Shown here: piece after piece, positions 33,726 through 43,792 of the stretch
Position numbering within the stretch: position 1 is the stretch's first letter
Layout of the letters: the number at the start of each line of letters is the position of its first letter
NCBI GenBank assembly: GCA_964601895.1
Contig: CAZROT010000008.1
Coordinates: 14,093 to 78,092 of the forward strand
Source of the DNA: CAZROT01 sp964601895
GTDB lineage: Bacteria; Pseudomonadota; Gammaproteobacteria; Enterobacterales; Enterobacteriaceae
Direction of reading: 5' to 3'
Length of the DNA stretch: 64,000 nucleotides
Position numbers and translations under genes: made by a program
Notes under the pieces: model-generated
Databases searched by the model: none
What the model was told of the DNA's origin: nothing
Seen by the model: the letters and a program-made list of their open reading frames with translations, nothing else

Positions 33726-34000
33726 AATTACTGTAAAGCTCAATCAACAATCACACACTACTGGCAGTGCCATGACCTGCTGACTACATTGTGTAACCTT
33801 TCAGGATTTTGATTACACAACACTCAATACTGACTGGCTATGCTAAACCACATCAGGCCGCGCGATTATACGTTACTTTTTACCTGCAGATCTACAACCG
33901 ATAATTTTTATGCACACTTCCTGCGCAATAAGCGGAACAGGCGATGGTACCATTCATGCTATTGCTCCAGTTACCGGAAGTTAATTCCCGTCGCTGCCAA

Positions 34001-35851
34001 TCAATCGTCCAGGAAACTGCGCAATATTTCCGAACGACTTGGATGGCGTAGTTTACGTAACGCTTTTGCCTCAATCTGACGAATACGTTCACGCGTAACA
34101 TCAAACTGTTTACCTACTTCTTCCAGTGTGTGATCGGTATTCATATCGATACCAAAACGCATGCGCAACACTTTGGCTTCACGGGCTGTCAAACCTGCAA
34201 GTACATCATGCGTTGCAGAACGCAGGCTTTCAGATGTCGCAGAATCCGGTGGCAACTCCAGAGCAGCATCTTCGATAAAATCACCTAAATGCGAATCTTC
34301 ATCGTCCCCGATGGGCGTTTCCATAGAGATAGGCTCTTTAGCGATTTTTAATACCTTACGAATTTTGTCTTCGGGCATTAACATACGCTCGGCCAGCTCT
34401 TCCGGGGTTGGCTCTCTACCCATTTCCTGTAACATTTGACGTGATATACGATTAAGCTTGTTTATCGTTTCAATCATATGTACCGGAATACGAATGGTAC
34501 GTGCCTGATCAGCAATCGAGCGAGTAATCGCCTGGCGTATCCACCAGGTTGCATAAGTTGAAAACTTGTAACCACGGCGATATTCGAATTTATCCACCGC
34601 CTTCATCAGGCCTATATTGCCTTCCTGGATAAGATCGAGAAATTGTAAACCACGATTAGTGTATTTTTTGGCGATAGAAATCACTAAGCGTAAGTTAGCT
34701 TCAACCATTTCTTTTTTGGCACGACAGGCCTTGGCTTCACCAATAGACATACGGCGATTGATGTCTTTAATCTGTTCAATCGTTAACCCCGTGCTCTCTT
34801 CGATTTGGCGCAGTTTTTGCCGGCTGCGCTGTACGGCATCGGCAGCGTCCTGCAGTTTCTCAGATAAGGGTTTAGCCAGTGCCATTGCCGCGGTAAACCA
34901 GATATCACTGGTTTCCTGACCGGCAAACAATGTCATAAAATTCTTCTTCGGCATCTTACATTGTTCAACACAAAACTTCATGATGACGCGTTCCTGGGTA
35001 CGTACGCGATCCATCATGCTACGCATGTTATTGACCAGATGATCGAACTGCTTAGGAACTAAGCGGAATTGCTTGAATATTTGCGAAAGCTTTTGAATTT
35101 CCTCAACAGTTTTGGAATGATTGCGGCCATTGTTTTTAATTTCAAGGCGTGCAATATCGTACTGCTCACGTAATTCAGCGAATTTCTGGCGCGCGAGTTC
35201 AGGATCTACACTATTGTCATCTTCACGGTCATCTTCACGCTCGTCAGCGCTCTCATCATCATCATCTTCTTCGTCTATCTCTTCAGCAGGCAATTCTGAA
35301 ACAAAAGGCGTGGCAGCAGGTAAGACATCCATTTCAGCATCAGGATCAACAAAGCCTATCATGAGATCAGACAAGTGTAATTCACCCGTTGCAATGCGCT
35401 CATACTGTTCGAGCAGATAGGTAATGGCCTCCGGGTATTCAGCAACAGAGCACTGTACCTGGTTAATACCGTCTTCGATACGCTTGGCGATATCAATTTC
35501 ACCTTCTCTGGTCAAAAGCTCAACAGTACCCATTTCACGCATGTACATGCGCACCGGATCTGTTGTGCGACCCAGTTCAGATTCAACACTGGACAGCACC
35601 TGTGCTGCAGCTTCTACAGTATCATCGTCGGTATCATTCGTGTTTTCTGCCAGCATTAAATCATCGGCATCCGGTGCTTCTTCCAGCACCTGAATACCCA
35701 TATCATTAATCATCTGAATAATGTCTTCTATCTGATCAGAATCTATCAGATCTTCTGGTAGATGATCATTGACTTCAGAATACGTCAAATAACCTTGTTC
35801 TTTACCCCGGGTAACAAGTAGCTTCAGCTGTGACTGCGGGTTTTGCTCCAT
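34001..35851 (-). CDS. rpoD: RNA polymerase sigma factor RpoD (sigma-70)
   Basis: The primary sigma factor, directing RNA polymerase to -10/-35 promoters. At 616 residues (E. coli 613) all regions are present: region 1.1 (MEQNPQSQLKLLVTRGKEQG), region 1.2 (TDPVRMYMREMGTVELLTRE), an acidic non-conserved region (EEIDEEDDDDESADERED), region 2 (NLRLVISIAKKYTNRGLQFL, YKFSTYATWWIRQAITRSI), region 3 (IRIPVHMIETINKLNR) and region 4 (VLRMRFGIDMNTDHTLEEVG with the helix-turn-helix VTRERIRQIEAKALRKLRHP). It ends the rpsU-dnaG-rpoD macromolecular synthesis operon. RpoD is complete; the start MEQNPQSQ is the family start. Confidence 0.98.
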   Translation of the reverse strand: MEQNPQSQLKLLVTRGKEQGYLTYSEVNDHLPEDLIDSDQIEDIIQMINDMGIQVLEEAPDADDLMLAENTNDTDDDTVEAAAQVLSSVESELGRTTDPVRMYMREMGTVELLTREGEIDIAKRIEDGINQVQCSVAEYPEAITYLLEQYERIATGELHLSDLMIGFVDPDAEMDVLPAATPFVSELPAEEIDEEDDDDESADEREDDREDDNSVDPELARQKFAELREQYDIARLEIKNNGRNHSKTVEEIQKLSQIFKQFRLVPKQFDHLVNNMRSMMDRVRTQERVIMKFCVEQCKMPKKNFMTLFAGQETSDIWFTAAMALAKPLSEKLQDAADAVQRSRQKLRQIEESTGLTIEQIKDINRRMSIGEAKACRAKKEMVEANLRLVISIAKKYTNRGLQFLDLIQEGNIGLMKAVDKFEYRRGYKFSTYATWWIRQAITRSIADQARTIRIPVHMIETINKLNRISRQMLQEMGREPTPEELAERMLMPEDKIRKVLKIAKEPISMETPIGDDEDSHLGDFIEDAALELPPDSATSESLRSATHDVLAGLTAREAKVLRMRFGIDMNTDHTLEEVGKQFDVTRERIRQIEAKALRKLRHPSRSEILRSFLDD

Positions 35852-36000
35852 AAGACGATATCCACACTTCAGAGTAGTTAAGTTGTGCCGGTCAGGTTAA
35901 GAGAGATGACCAACAATATTATCAGGGCCTTTATTATCTTGCTGTTGCCTGCTATGACATTACTTTTGCACTCACTGCTCACCGGACCCCGTCTGGTATT

Positions 36001-37749
36001 TCATTTTTTTTTGGCTAATGCCAGATTTAATGACCAGAGTTCCTTGCGTTCTTGTGTATTCAATCCCTGCGTGCGCTCTCGTGCAATCAGGATATCCTGA
36101 CGTTTTTCCAGGATAGCATCGTACAGGCTCGAAAGTGTATCCATAAAGTACTGTTCGATGGCATCCTCAGCAACCATATGATCCCACATTGCCAAAGTTT
36201 CAAGTTGCTGGCTAAAACTATTATCACGATAGAATTCCAGTAACTGGCCTGTGGTCAAACCTGGCTGAGAAAGACAGGTATTTACCAATGCAGTAAACAC
36301 AGGCAAATCAGCTAACTCAGCCTCTTCAAGGCCCTGTAATGACGGCACAAGAGTGGCGAGCCTGGGATTTTGTATCAACAACCCTGTCAGTATATGCACA
36401 GTTTCCTGTTTTAGTCGGAATGGCTGCCCGATATGAGCGTTTTTTGTCTGCTTTTGTAATTGCCGTTCCCATTGAACAGCATCCGGCATACCTAATTTAT
36501 TACCCAATTCCTGTTTCAGATAAAACTGTAATGCTTCTCCCGGAATCTGATTTATCAGCGGCGCTGCCAGTGAAGTCAGTTTTGCACGCCCTTCGGGAGT
36601 GGACAGGTCAACGCGTGTCAGTAAGGTTTCCAACAGAAACATCGATAACGGTTGAGCACGCTCTATGCGTTGTTCAAAAGCTGCCTTTCCCTCTTTGCGC
36701 ACGAGCGTATCGGGGTCTTCACCTTCAGGTAAAAACATGAATCCGAGATGCAGGCCATCATTCAACCAGGGAAGTGCAGTTTGCAGCGTTCTCCACGCAG
36801 CATCACGGCCTGCTTTATCACCATCGTAACAACAAATTACATTATCTGTAGCACGAAATAATAACTGAATATGCTCTGCCGTAGTTGCAGTACCCAAAGA
36901 GGCAACAGCGTAACCAATGTCAAACTGTGAGAGTGCAATGACATCCATATAGCCTTCAACGACCAGTAGTCGCGGCAGGGCATTGTACATGGATTGCGCT
37001 TCATATAAACCATATAATTGCCGGCTTTTATGAAACAAATCGGTTTCAGGTGAATTGAGATATTTTGGTAACCCGTTCCCTATAACACGTCCACCAAAAG
37101 CGATGACACGCCCGCGTCTGTCGCGAATAGGAAACATGATACGCTCACGAAAACGATCGTAGCTGCGCCCGTTATCCTGAATAACCAACATACCCGTATC
37201 GTTCAATATCTTGCGATCGCTAACCTGACGACCGTAACGCTGCAAAATAGTTTCCCAGCCGCGTGGCGCAAAACCAACACCAAAACGATGAATTATTTCT
37301 TCATTCAGGCCACGTTCTGCCAGATAACGACGGCCCGGTGACGCACTAACGGTGTTGAGCGATTGCTGATAAAACGCACTGATTTTTTCCATCAACTCAT
37401 AAAGATTTTGCCGCTGATGACGTTCCAGCTGTGTCGTATTTTCTGCGGATACATAAGGTACTTCCAGGGCATGCAGCGTTGCCAGTTCTTCAATACTTTC
37501 GACAAATTCAAGACGATCATAATTGATCAGGAAATCAATGGCATTACCATGAGCACCACAGCCGAAACAATGGTAGAACTGTTTTTCTCCATTCACAGTA
37601 AACGATGGCGTTTTTTCATTGTGAAACGGACAACAGGCCTGATAATTTTTGCCCTGCTTTTTAAGCTTTATGCGGGCACTGATCAGATCAACGATGTCAG
37701 TACGTGCTAACAATTCATTGATAAATATCTGAGGAATTCGTCCAGCCAT
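36001..37749 (-). CDS. dnaG: DNA primase DnaG
   Basis: DnaG makes RNA primers for DNA replication. ATG 37749 (MAGRIPQIFINELLARTDIV) gives 582 residues, matching E. coli (581); an in-frame ATG at 37791 adds a non-conserved leader. The N-terminal CHC2 zinc domain has CPFHNEKTPSF and FYHCFGCGAHGN. The TOPRIM catalytic core has VVEGYMDVIALSQ with the Glu and CCYDGDKAGRDAAW with the metal-binding Asp pair. A C-terminal DnaB-binding domain follows. Middle gene of the rpsU-dnaG-rpoD operon, with an inverted repeat in the rpsU-dnaG gap. Confidence 0.97.
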   Translation of the reverse strand: MAGRIPQIFINELLARTDIVDLISARIKLKKQGKNYQACCPFHNEKTPSFTVNGEKQFYHCFGCGAHGNAIDFLINYDRLEFVESIEELATLHALEVPYVSAENTTQLERHQRQNLYELMEKISAFYQQSLNTVSASPGRRYLAERGLNEEIIHRFGVGFAPRGWETILQRYGRQVSDRKILNDTGMLVIQDNGRSYDRFRERIMFPIRDRRGRVIAFGGRVIGNGLPKYLNSPETDLFHKSRQLYGLYEAQSMYNALPRLLVVEGYMDVIALSQFDIGYAVASLGTATTAEHIQLLFRATDNVICCYDGDKAGRDAAWRTLQTALPWLNDGLHLGFMFLPEGEDPDTLVRKEGKAAFEQRIERAQPLSMFLLETLLTRVDLSTPEGRAKLTSLAAPLINQIPGEALQFYLKQELGNKLGMPDAVQWERQLQKQTKNAHIGQPFRLKQETVHILTGLLIQNPRLATLVPSLQGLEEAELADLPVFTALVNTCLSQPGLTTGQLLEFYRDNSFSQQLETLAMWDHMVAEDAIEQYFMDTLSSLYDAILEKRQDILIARERTQGLNTQERKELWSLNLALAKKK

Positions 37750-37786
37750 AAGTTTTTTTATGAAGTTACGAAAAAAGAGCAACCCT

Positions 37787-37808
37787 TGCATTTTTTTTTA
37801 AAAATGCA
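37787..37808 (-). terminator. AT-rich hairpin between rpsU and dnaG
   Basis: Arms TGCATTTTT and AAAAATGCA form a nine-base-pair stem with a four-base loop, about 60 bp after the rpsU stop. In E. coli a partial terminator in this gap lowers dnaG expression relative to rpsU; this hairpin could play the same part. Its AT-rich stem makes it weak. Confidence 0.45.
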
Positions 37809-37869
37809 GTTTTTCCTCCCATGACTGAACCTCAGAATACAATCAGATCATGAAATAATACTGAAAGGA

Positions 37870-38085
37870 CTAATACAAACGGATGCGGCGTGCATTCTCA
37901 CGAGCTAGTTTTTTCGCATGGCGTTTTATGGCCGACGCTTTAGCCCGTTTACGTTCAGTAGTTGGCTTTTCGTAGAATTCGCGACGACGCACTTCAGCTA
38001 AAACCCCTGCTTTTTCACAGGAACGCTTGAAACGACGCAGCGCAACATCAAAGGGCTCGTTTTCACGTACTTTAATCACCGGCAT
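37870..38085 (-). CDS. rpsU: 30S ribosomal protein S21
   Basis: S21 is a small-subunit protein needed for mRNA binding. The 71-residue product (MPVIKVRENEPFDVALRRFK, SCEKAGVLAEVRRREFYEKP, a lysine/arginine-rich tail ending NARRIRLY) equals E. coli RpsU in length and nearly in sequence. It is the first gene of the rpsU-dnaG-rpoD operon; tsaD lies divergently 355 bp away. Confidence 0.97.
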   Translation of the reverse strand: MPVIKVRENEPFDVALRRFKRSCEKAGVLAEVRRREFYEKPTTERKRAKASAIKRHAKKLARENARRIRLY

Positions 38086-38440
38086 GTACTCTACCTCAAA
38101 CCAGACAGATACTGACTTAACCTGGTTGCTAAACCAGCAGTCATCAGAATAAAACGGAGCGCGATTTTACTGCAATGCATACCGCTTTGTAAAGCATCAT
38201 GCAATCATGCCGACACAGTGCCTTACGGCTGCGGTATTTTTTGCATACATCACCAAAATTGCACTCAATGAATATAAATGGGCATGCAATGAACATCAGC
38301 ATATTTTATAGTGGGTGTAGATTATTCGATCAGTGGCACGAATACCATTAAAAATGGGCTAAAACTCATAAATTCAGAAAATCATAATGTTTCCTGCTGC
38401 AGATAACCAACTGATTTTGTATGCATTAAGGCACAAAACT
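38086..38440. other. Divergent intergenic region rpsU/tsaD
   Basis: Promoters for the rpsU operon (minus) and tsaD (plus) must lie here. No LexA-type CTGT-N8-ACAG box, RNA or small gene could be picked out by eye. Confidence 0.5.
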
Positions 38441-39454
38441 ATGCGAGTATTGGGAATAGAAACTTCCTGTGATGAAACCGGCGTGGCCATTTATGATGAA
38501 AGCCTGGGCCTGTTAGCCAATCAGTTACATAGCCAGGTGGCACTGCATGCAGATTACGGTGGTGTAGTTCCTGAATTAGCTTCACGCGATCATATACGTA
38601 AAACAGTACCACTTATCAAGGCTGCGCTAAAACAGGCACAGCTCAACGCTAAAGAAATTGATGGCGTAGCCTATACTGCAGGACCCGGACTCGTCGGTGC
38701 ATTACTGGTAGGCGCAACTATCGCCCAGGCACTGGCTTTTGCCTGGAATGTGCCCGCAATCCCAATTAATCATATGGAAGGCCATTTACTCTCGCCCATG
38801 CTGGAAAAGCACGTACCCGCCTTTCCATTCGTTGCCCTGTTAGTTTCAGGTGGCCATACTCAACTGATTAAAGTAACCGCTATCGGCCACTACCAGCTAC
38901 TGGGAGAATCTGTTGATGATGCCGCAGGGGAAGCTTTCGATAAAACTGCCAAGTTATTAGGACTGGATTATCCGGGAGGCCCAATGCTGGCACGCATGGC
39001 ACAAACAGGGGTTCCCGGGCGGTTCGTTTTTCCCCGGCCCATGGTGGATAATCCGGGATTGAATTTCAGTTTTTCTGGTTTAAAAACCAGTGTCGCAGTT
39101 ACCATCGCCGCTCATGGTCATGATGCTCAAACCAAAGCGGATATTGCCTGTGCTTTTGAAGATGCGGTAGTGGATACGCTTGCTATTAAGTGCAGCCGTG
39201 CGCTGGAGCAAACGCAGCTTACCCGCCTGGTGGTAGCAGGAGGAGTCAGCGCCAACCAAAAATTACGTCTGACATTAGCCAGCATGGTGAAGAAATACAA
39301 CGGCGACGTGTTTTACCCCCGTCCTGAGTTTTGCACTGATAATGGCGCAATGATAGCTATTGCAGGACTGACACGCTTAAAGAATACCGTTAGTGATTTG
39401 CATATTCAGGTCAAACCAAGATGGCCACTGGCTGAATTATCCGTCATTCAATGA
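38441..39454 (+). CDS. tsaD: tRNA N6-adenosine threonylcarbamoyltransferase TsaD
   Basis: TsaD, with TsaB and TsaE, transfers the threonylcarbamoyl group to A37 of tRNAs that read ANN codons. ATG 38441 (MRVLGIETSCDETGVAIYDE) gives 337 residues as in E. coli; the in-frame ATG at 38387 adds a leader without conservation. Metal-binding histidines are in PINHMEGHLLSP. ASKHA-fold motifs VALLVSGGHTQLIKV, GESVDDAAGEAFDKTAKLLG, NPGLNFSFSGLKTSV and VVAGGVSANQKLR are intact. Divergent from rpsU, the usual enterobacterial place. Confidence 0.97.
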   Translation: MRVLGIETSCDETGVAIYDESLGLLANQLHSQVALHADYGGVVPELASRDHIRKTVPLIKAALKQAQLNAKEIDGVAYTAGPGLVGALLVGATIAQALAFAWNVPAIPINHMEGHLLSPMLEKHVPAFPFVALLVSGGHTQLIKVTAIGHYQLLGESVDDAAGEAFDKTAKLLGLDYPGGPMLARMAQTGVPGRFVFPRPMVDNPGLNFSFSGLKTSVAVTIAAHGHDAQTKADIACAFEDAVVDTLAIKCSRALEQTQLTRLVVAGGVSANQKLRLTLASMVKKYNGDVFYPRPEFCTDNGAMIAIAGLTRLKNTVSDLHIQVKPRWPLAELSVIQ

Positions 39455-39535
39455 CAGCGCCTGCGCATCAAATGCAAGGCTCTCAGGGTGTTATCATTCA
39501 TCATGATAAACATTTTCTCCTGGCATGAAATTGTA

Positions 39536-40132
39536 TTATTTTTTAACACTATCCTGAAGCCTGTGCTCTTCACGATGCCACAAACGCTGTATATTTTCCT
39601 GATGCCTTAGCAAAATCAGGCAGGAGAGCATAGCGACAGGAAAAGTAAATTGTGGTTTTAACCACCAGACATACACAGGTGCCAGCAGGGCACTAATAAT
39701 CGCACCGAGCGATGAGTAGCCACTGAGTAGCACAGTGAGTAACCATGTACCTGCCACTAAAGCACTACTATCCAGACCAAGCGGTAACATAGCTCCGAAA
39801 GCAGTCGCAACACCTTTACCGCCAGACAAACGAAAAAACACGGGGTATATGTGGCCAAGACAGGCTGCAATGGCGACAGGACCAAGGTAGAATGAAGGAA
39901 TGTGCAAAAACCATGCAATGGATACCGGTAACATGCCTTTGAGCAGGTCAAGGATAAGCACTGCAACAGCACCACCAGGACTACCCATGCGCAATACGTT
40001 CGTTGCACCGGGATTGCCTGACCCCTGTTTGCGCGGATCGGGCAAGCGGGTCATCCTGCATATCAGGATTGCGCTTGGAATAGAACCACACAGATAGGCA
40101 AATATCACCATACCAGGTACGATAGCGTTCAT
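39536..40132 (-). CDS. plsY: Glycerol-3-phosphate acyltransferase PlsY
   Basis: PlsY acylates glycerol-3-phosphate with acyl-phosphate at the inner membrane, the first step of phospholipid synthesis. It is a 198-residue polytopic membrane protein (E. coli 205). Conserved loops are visible: YLCGSIPSAILICR, GSGNPGATNVLRMG (phosphate-binding), CLGHIYPVFFRLSGGKGVAT and the C-terminal LLRHQENIQRL. The substitution of the more usual VRH by LRH in that last motif is mild. It is convergent with tsaD and divergent from folB, as in other enterics. Confidence 0.95.
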   Translation of the reverse strand: MNAIVPGMVIFAYLCGSIPSAILICRMTRLPDPRKQGSGNPGATNVLRMGSPGGAVAVLILDLLKGMLPVSIAWFLHIPSFYLGPVAIAACLGHIYPVFFRLSGGKGVATAFGAMLPLGLDSSALVAGTWLLTVLLSGYSSLGAIISALLAPVYVWWLKPQFTFPVAMLSCLILLRHQENIQRLWHREEHRLQDSVKK

Positions 40133-40252
40133 CGCTTCAACTCCGTCTAACCTGTAATATAATCGTGGCCCTGGTAACCTATTAAATAGATAATACGCAT
40201 ATTAAAAATTAAATGATATCCATCATAAATAAAAACACAGAGAAGAGCAGAT

Positions 40253-40612
40253 ATGGACAAAGTATTTATTGAAGGGTTATCAGCCATGGCAATAATAGGC
40301 GTTTACGATTGGGAACAAAGCATCCGACAGCAATTAATCTTTGATATTGAACTGGGTTGGGATCATCGTAAGGCAGCAGTGACTGATGATATCCATGATT
40401 GCCTGGATTACGCTGATATCAGCACAGCAATCCTGCAACAGGTTGAGCATAACCATTATGCCTTATTGGAAAGAGTCGCAGAAGAAGTCGCCACTATGCT
40501 AATACAACGTTTTCATTCTCCCTTTGTACGCATAACAGTGAGTAAACCCGGCGCAGTACATCAGGCTAAACGGGTTGGTGTGATTATTGAGCGCAGGCCT
40601 GATAGCCATTAA
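40253..40612 (+). CDS. folB: Dihydroneopterin aldolase FolB
   Basis: FolB cleaves 7,8-dihydroneopterin to 6-hydroxymethyl-dihydropterin and glycolaldehyde in folate synthesis. The 119-residue protein (E. coli 122) has the family start MDKVFIEGLSAMAIIGVYDW with the catalytic-site Glu in DWEQ, CLDYADISTAI, ALLERVAEEVA with the pterin-binding Glu, and VSKPGA with the catalytic Lys. Divergent from plsY and followed by uppP; the three form a conserved neighbourhood. Confidence 0.95.
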   Translation: MDKVFIEGLSAMAIIGVYDWEQSIRQQLIFDIELGWDHRKAAVTDDIHDCLDYADISTAILQQVEHNHYALLERVAEEVATMLIQRFHSPFVRITVSKPGAVHQAKRVGVIIERRPDSH

Positions 40613-40809
40613 AACCTCTTGCGGCACTCATGACTGGTGCACCAAAAAATTATTTGAACACTTATGTACCCAGTTAAGTATGCTGCAGTTCCACGTTATT
40701 AATTTTTGGCAGATCTCCCCACCAGATTGCGAAAAAGATCTTACTTGCCCGCTTTCGGGCCGTGCTGAAAAGCAAACTTTTCGGTTATGAATTAATACAG
40801 GTGATTTGT

Positions 40810-41631
40810 ATGACTGATATGTCTTTGTTATTTATTGCTTTTATTCTCGGCATTGTTGAAGGATTAACTGAATTTTTACCGGTGTCTTCGACCGGGCATA
40901 TGATAATCGTTGGCAGTATACTGGGTTTTACTGGCAAAAAAGCAGAAGCTTTTGAAGTGATTATACAATTAGGCGCCATCATGGCTGTCGTTGTTGTATT
41001 CTGGCGTCGTCTGCTTATGCTGGCAGGTACATTTGTCAGCCCGCTGGCTCATAAAAACAAAACGCCTGCCAGGCAGTTAACCTGGCTGCATGTGTTACTG
41101 GCGATGGCTCCGGCAGCTATCCTGGGGCTGTTATTGCATGATGTAATAAAAACGCTATTTAATCTGCAATCGGTGGCTTATGCGCTGGTAGCAGGCGCTA
41201 TTTTGTTACTTATCGCTGAATGGTCAAAAGCAAAAAATCCACAGACCACTCTGCTGGATAATATGACGTACCGCCAGGCATTCGTCATCGGGTGTTTCCA
41301 GTGTCTCGCTCTCTGGCCCGGTTTCTCCCGTTCAGGCGCGACAATTTCTGGTGCCATGTTGATGGGGATGAGCCGTTATACTGCCTCAGAATTCTCCTTT
41401 ATTCTGGCAGTCCCTGTGATGCTTGGAGCCAGCGGACTCAGTTTATATCGCAACCTCGATATCCTGACAGCAGATGATCTTCCCATGTTTGTTACCGGAT
41501 TTATCACGGCATTTATAGTGGCGTTAATGACAGTAAACGTTTTTCTGGCATTGACCAGACGTATTTCTTTTATCCCTTTTGTAATCTGGCGTTTTGCTGT
41601 TGCAGCAGGTATCTATCTCGTGTTTATGTAA
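40810..41631 (+). CDS. uppP: Undecaprenyl-diphosphatase UppP (BacA)
   Basis: UppP removes a phosphate from undecaprenyl pyrophosphate to regenerate the lipid carrier of peptidoglycan and LPS O-unit synthesis; extra copies give bacitracin resistance. Multi-pass membrane protein with the active-site motifs EGLTEFLPVSSTGHMIIV near the N-terminus and LWPGFSRSGATISGAMLMG in the second half. ATG 40810 (MTDMSLLFIAFILG) gives 273 residues, exactly E. coli length; the in-frame ATG at 40762 only adds an unconserved stretch. Lies after folB and is convergent with cca, the standard order. Confidence 0.96.
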   Translation: MTDMSLLFIAFILGIVEGLTEFLPVSSTGHMIIVGSILGFTGKKAEAFEVIIQLGAIMAVVVVFWRRLLMLAGTFVSPLAHKNKTPARQLTWLHVLLAMAPAAILGLLLHDVIKTLFNLQSVAYALVAGAILLLIAEWSKAKNPQTTLLDNMTYRQAFVIGCFQCLALWPGFSRSGATISGAMLMGMSRYTASEFSFILAVPVMLGASGLSLYRNLDILTADDLPMFVTGFITAFIVALMTVNVFLALTRRISFIPFVIWRFAVAAGIYLVFM

Positions 41632-41673
41632 CAATATTGCAAACATAATCGGGAGAAAGATAAAAATTTCCTG

Positions 41674-42909
41674 TCAGCGAGTAACTGGCTGATTTTTTTT
41701 CCATTCAGTGAGTACAGCAAGACGGCGTTGTTGCAATTCATTGCTAATGGCCTGGCCCTGTATACCCTTTGCTATCACGTCCTGAATCGAAATACTTTTC
41801 GCTGCATGCAATGCAAGGCGCAGGTAATCTCCCTGAGGATAAGGCGCATTCTCGAAGCCCGTACGGCCACGAGCGTCAGCTTCGCTGGTTGCAATTATCT
41901 GTTCCAGGCGCCATGGTTTACGCCAGACATCAATGGCATCGAACAGTTTCAGGAGTGTTTGCGGCTGCAAATTATACACATTATGAATAATATCGTGATA
42001 TTCAGCCACCAGCTTTGCCAGGGAGCTTATTGTACCAGGCACGTGCAGGCGCAGGCAAAGCTGCTCAATAAGTTTTACTCCTACCTTACCATGGCCAGGA
42101 TGATGAGGCCACTTCTCTTTAGGTGTCAACCCCTTACCCAAATCGTGGCAGAGTGCGGCAAATCGTATATCCAGCTGCTCACTGATTTGTGCAGCCATAG
42201 CGACTGTCATCAACGTATGAATGCCAGTATCAATTTCAGGATGCCATTTTTCCGGTGCCGGGACCCCAAACAACTGATCAATTTCGGGGAACAACACTCT
42301 CAGAGCACCACAATCACGCAGTACCTGAAAATATAGTTGAGGACTCTGGCTTAATAAGGCTTTTTCTGTTTCTTTCCATACTCTTTCAGGAACCAGCGCA
42401 GAGAGTTCGCCCGCTGTTACCATTTCATTCATTAAGGCCGAAGTCTCTGCGGCAATACTAAAGCCAAGGTGAGCAAAGCGGGCAGCAAAACGCGCCACTC
42501 TTAACAGACGTACGGGATCTTCACTAAATGCTTCTGATACGTGACGTAATACCCGATTTTCCAGATCCCGGCGCCCCTGATAAGGGTCAATTATCTGGCC
42601 ATCCATACTACGGGCAATGGCATTGATAGTCAGATCGCGACGTAATAGATCCTGCGTTAATGTCACTTCTGGCGTTGAATGGCAGACGAAACCGGTATAG
42701 CCGCTACCTGATTTGCGCTCTGTACGCGCCAGCGCATATTCTTCATGGCTTACTGGATGAAGAAAAACGGGGAAGTCTTTACCGACCTGATGATAACCCT
42801 GGGAAAGTAGTTCTTCCGGCGTTGCGCCTGTTACTACCCAATCACGCTCGCTGACGTTAAGGTTTAACAGACTATCGCGGACTGCACCACCGACCAGATA
42901 AATTTCCAT
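41674..42909 (-). CDS. cca: CCA-adding enzyme / multifunctional tRNA nucleotidyltransferase
   Basis: Cca builds or repairs the 3' CCA end of tRNAs without a template; enterobacterial forms also carry an HD phosphohydrolase domain. The class II head has YLVGGAVRDSLL, the catalytic ERDWVVTGATPEEL, RRDLTINAIARSMDG and EDPVRLLRVARFAARF. The HD domain has FAALCHDLGKGLTPKEKWPH. ATG 42909 gives 411 residues (E. coli 412) with GGGGAG seven bases upstream; ATG 42912 is too close to that site. Convergent with uppP. The glnE and ygiF genes next to it in E. coli are missing. Confidence 0.96.
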   Translation of the reverse strand: MEIYLVGGAVRDSLLNLNVSERDWVVTGATPEELLSQGYHQVGKDFPVFLHPVSHEEYALARTERKSGSGYTGFVCHSTPEVTLTQDLLRRDLTINAIARSMDGQIIDPYQGRRDLENRVLRHVSEAFSEDPVRLLRVARFAARFAHLGFSIAAETSALMNEMVTAGELSALVPERVWKETEKALLSQSPQLYFQVLRDCGALRVLFPEIDQLFGVPAPEKWHPEIDTGIHTLMTVAMAAQISEQLDIRFAALCHDLGKGLTPKEKWPHHPGHGKVGVKLIEQLCLRLHVPGTISSLAKLVAEYHDIIHNVYNLQPQTLLKLFDAIDVWRKPWRLEQIIATSEADARGRTGFENAPYPQGDYLRLALHAAKSISIQDVIAKGIQGQAISNELQQRRLAVLTEWKKNQPVTR

Positions 42910-43135
42910 CATTATGCTCCCCTGTATTGCCGTTGATTCAACTCAGGTCCAGATTACCACAGAGGAGGACTACTTTTATGGATGCATACCCGCGCCCTGG
43001 AAAAAGTAACCGGATACCGCCAGTTTAATGGGCGAAATTTTCTACAAAGCTAACAGGATACGAAATGCGCCTGTATATAAATAACATCAGTCAGGAACTG
43101 GCAGTAACCGGAATACGCGATTCAGCGAGCCAGAG

Positions 43136-43792
43136 TTAACTGATTTTCTGCGTATCATGCAGGCGACGCCAAGCGACAAGATCTTCAATAGTCAGTACAG
43201 ACATATTATGCTGGCGTGCAAAAGTGATAACCTGTGGCATACGCGCCATGGTGCCATCATCGTTAGTCAGCTCACACAACACACCTGCTGGCCTGAAACC
43301 TGCTAACCTGACCAAATCAATGCTCGCTTCTGTGTGCCCGCGACGTGTGAGAACCCCACCGGGTTGGGCACGCAATGGGAATACATGGCCAGGACGATTA
43401 ACATCGCCAGGTTTAGCATTATCGGCAATCGCTGCTCTTATTGTTGTCAGACGATCAGCGGCAGAAACTCCCGTAGTGACACCCTGCGCCGCCTCGATAG
43501 TCACCGTAAACGCAGTCTGAAACTGGCTGGAATTATGTTCTACCATCATGGGTAATTCAAGCTGCACCCTGCGCTCTTCGGTAAGACACAGACAGACAAT
43601 ACCGCTACCGTGACGGATGGCCAGCGCCATCTGTGCTACGGTCATGGTTTCTGCCGCAAAAATCATATCCCCTTCATTCTCGCGATTTTCATCATCGAGA
43701 ACCATAACACCATAACCATTACGTAAGGCATCCAGCGCGCGTTCTACACGTTCCAGCGGCGCGCCAAAACTGGCAAGCGATGTCTGATTCAT
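43136..43792 (-). CDS. ribB: 3,4-dihydroxy-2-butanone-4-phosphate synthase RibB
   Basis: RibB converts ribulose 5-phosphate to 3,4-dihydroxy-2-butanone 4-phosphate plus formate, a riboflavin precursor. The 218-residue protein (E. coli 217) shows the acidic loop VLDDENRENEGDMIFAAE, HGSGIVCLCL, NRPGHVFPLRAQPGGVLTRR and GHTEASIDLVRLAG; all metal and substrate residues are kept. In E. coli ribB has a long leader with an FMN riboswitch. The 415-bp leader here shows none of the conserved riboswitch blocks, so regulation probably differs. Confidence 0.96.
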   Translation of the reverse strand: MNQTSLASFGAPLERVERALDALRNGYGVMVLDDENRENEGDMIFAAETMTVAQMALAIRHGSGIVCLCLTEERRVQLELPMMVEHNSSQFQTAFTVTIEAAQGVTTGVSAADRLTTIRAAIADNAKPGDVNRPGHVFPLRAQPGGVLTRRGHTEASIDLVRLAGFRPAGVLCELTNDDGTMARMPQVITFARQHNMSVLTIEDLVAWRRLHDTQKIS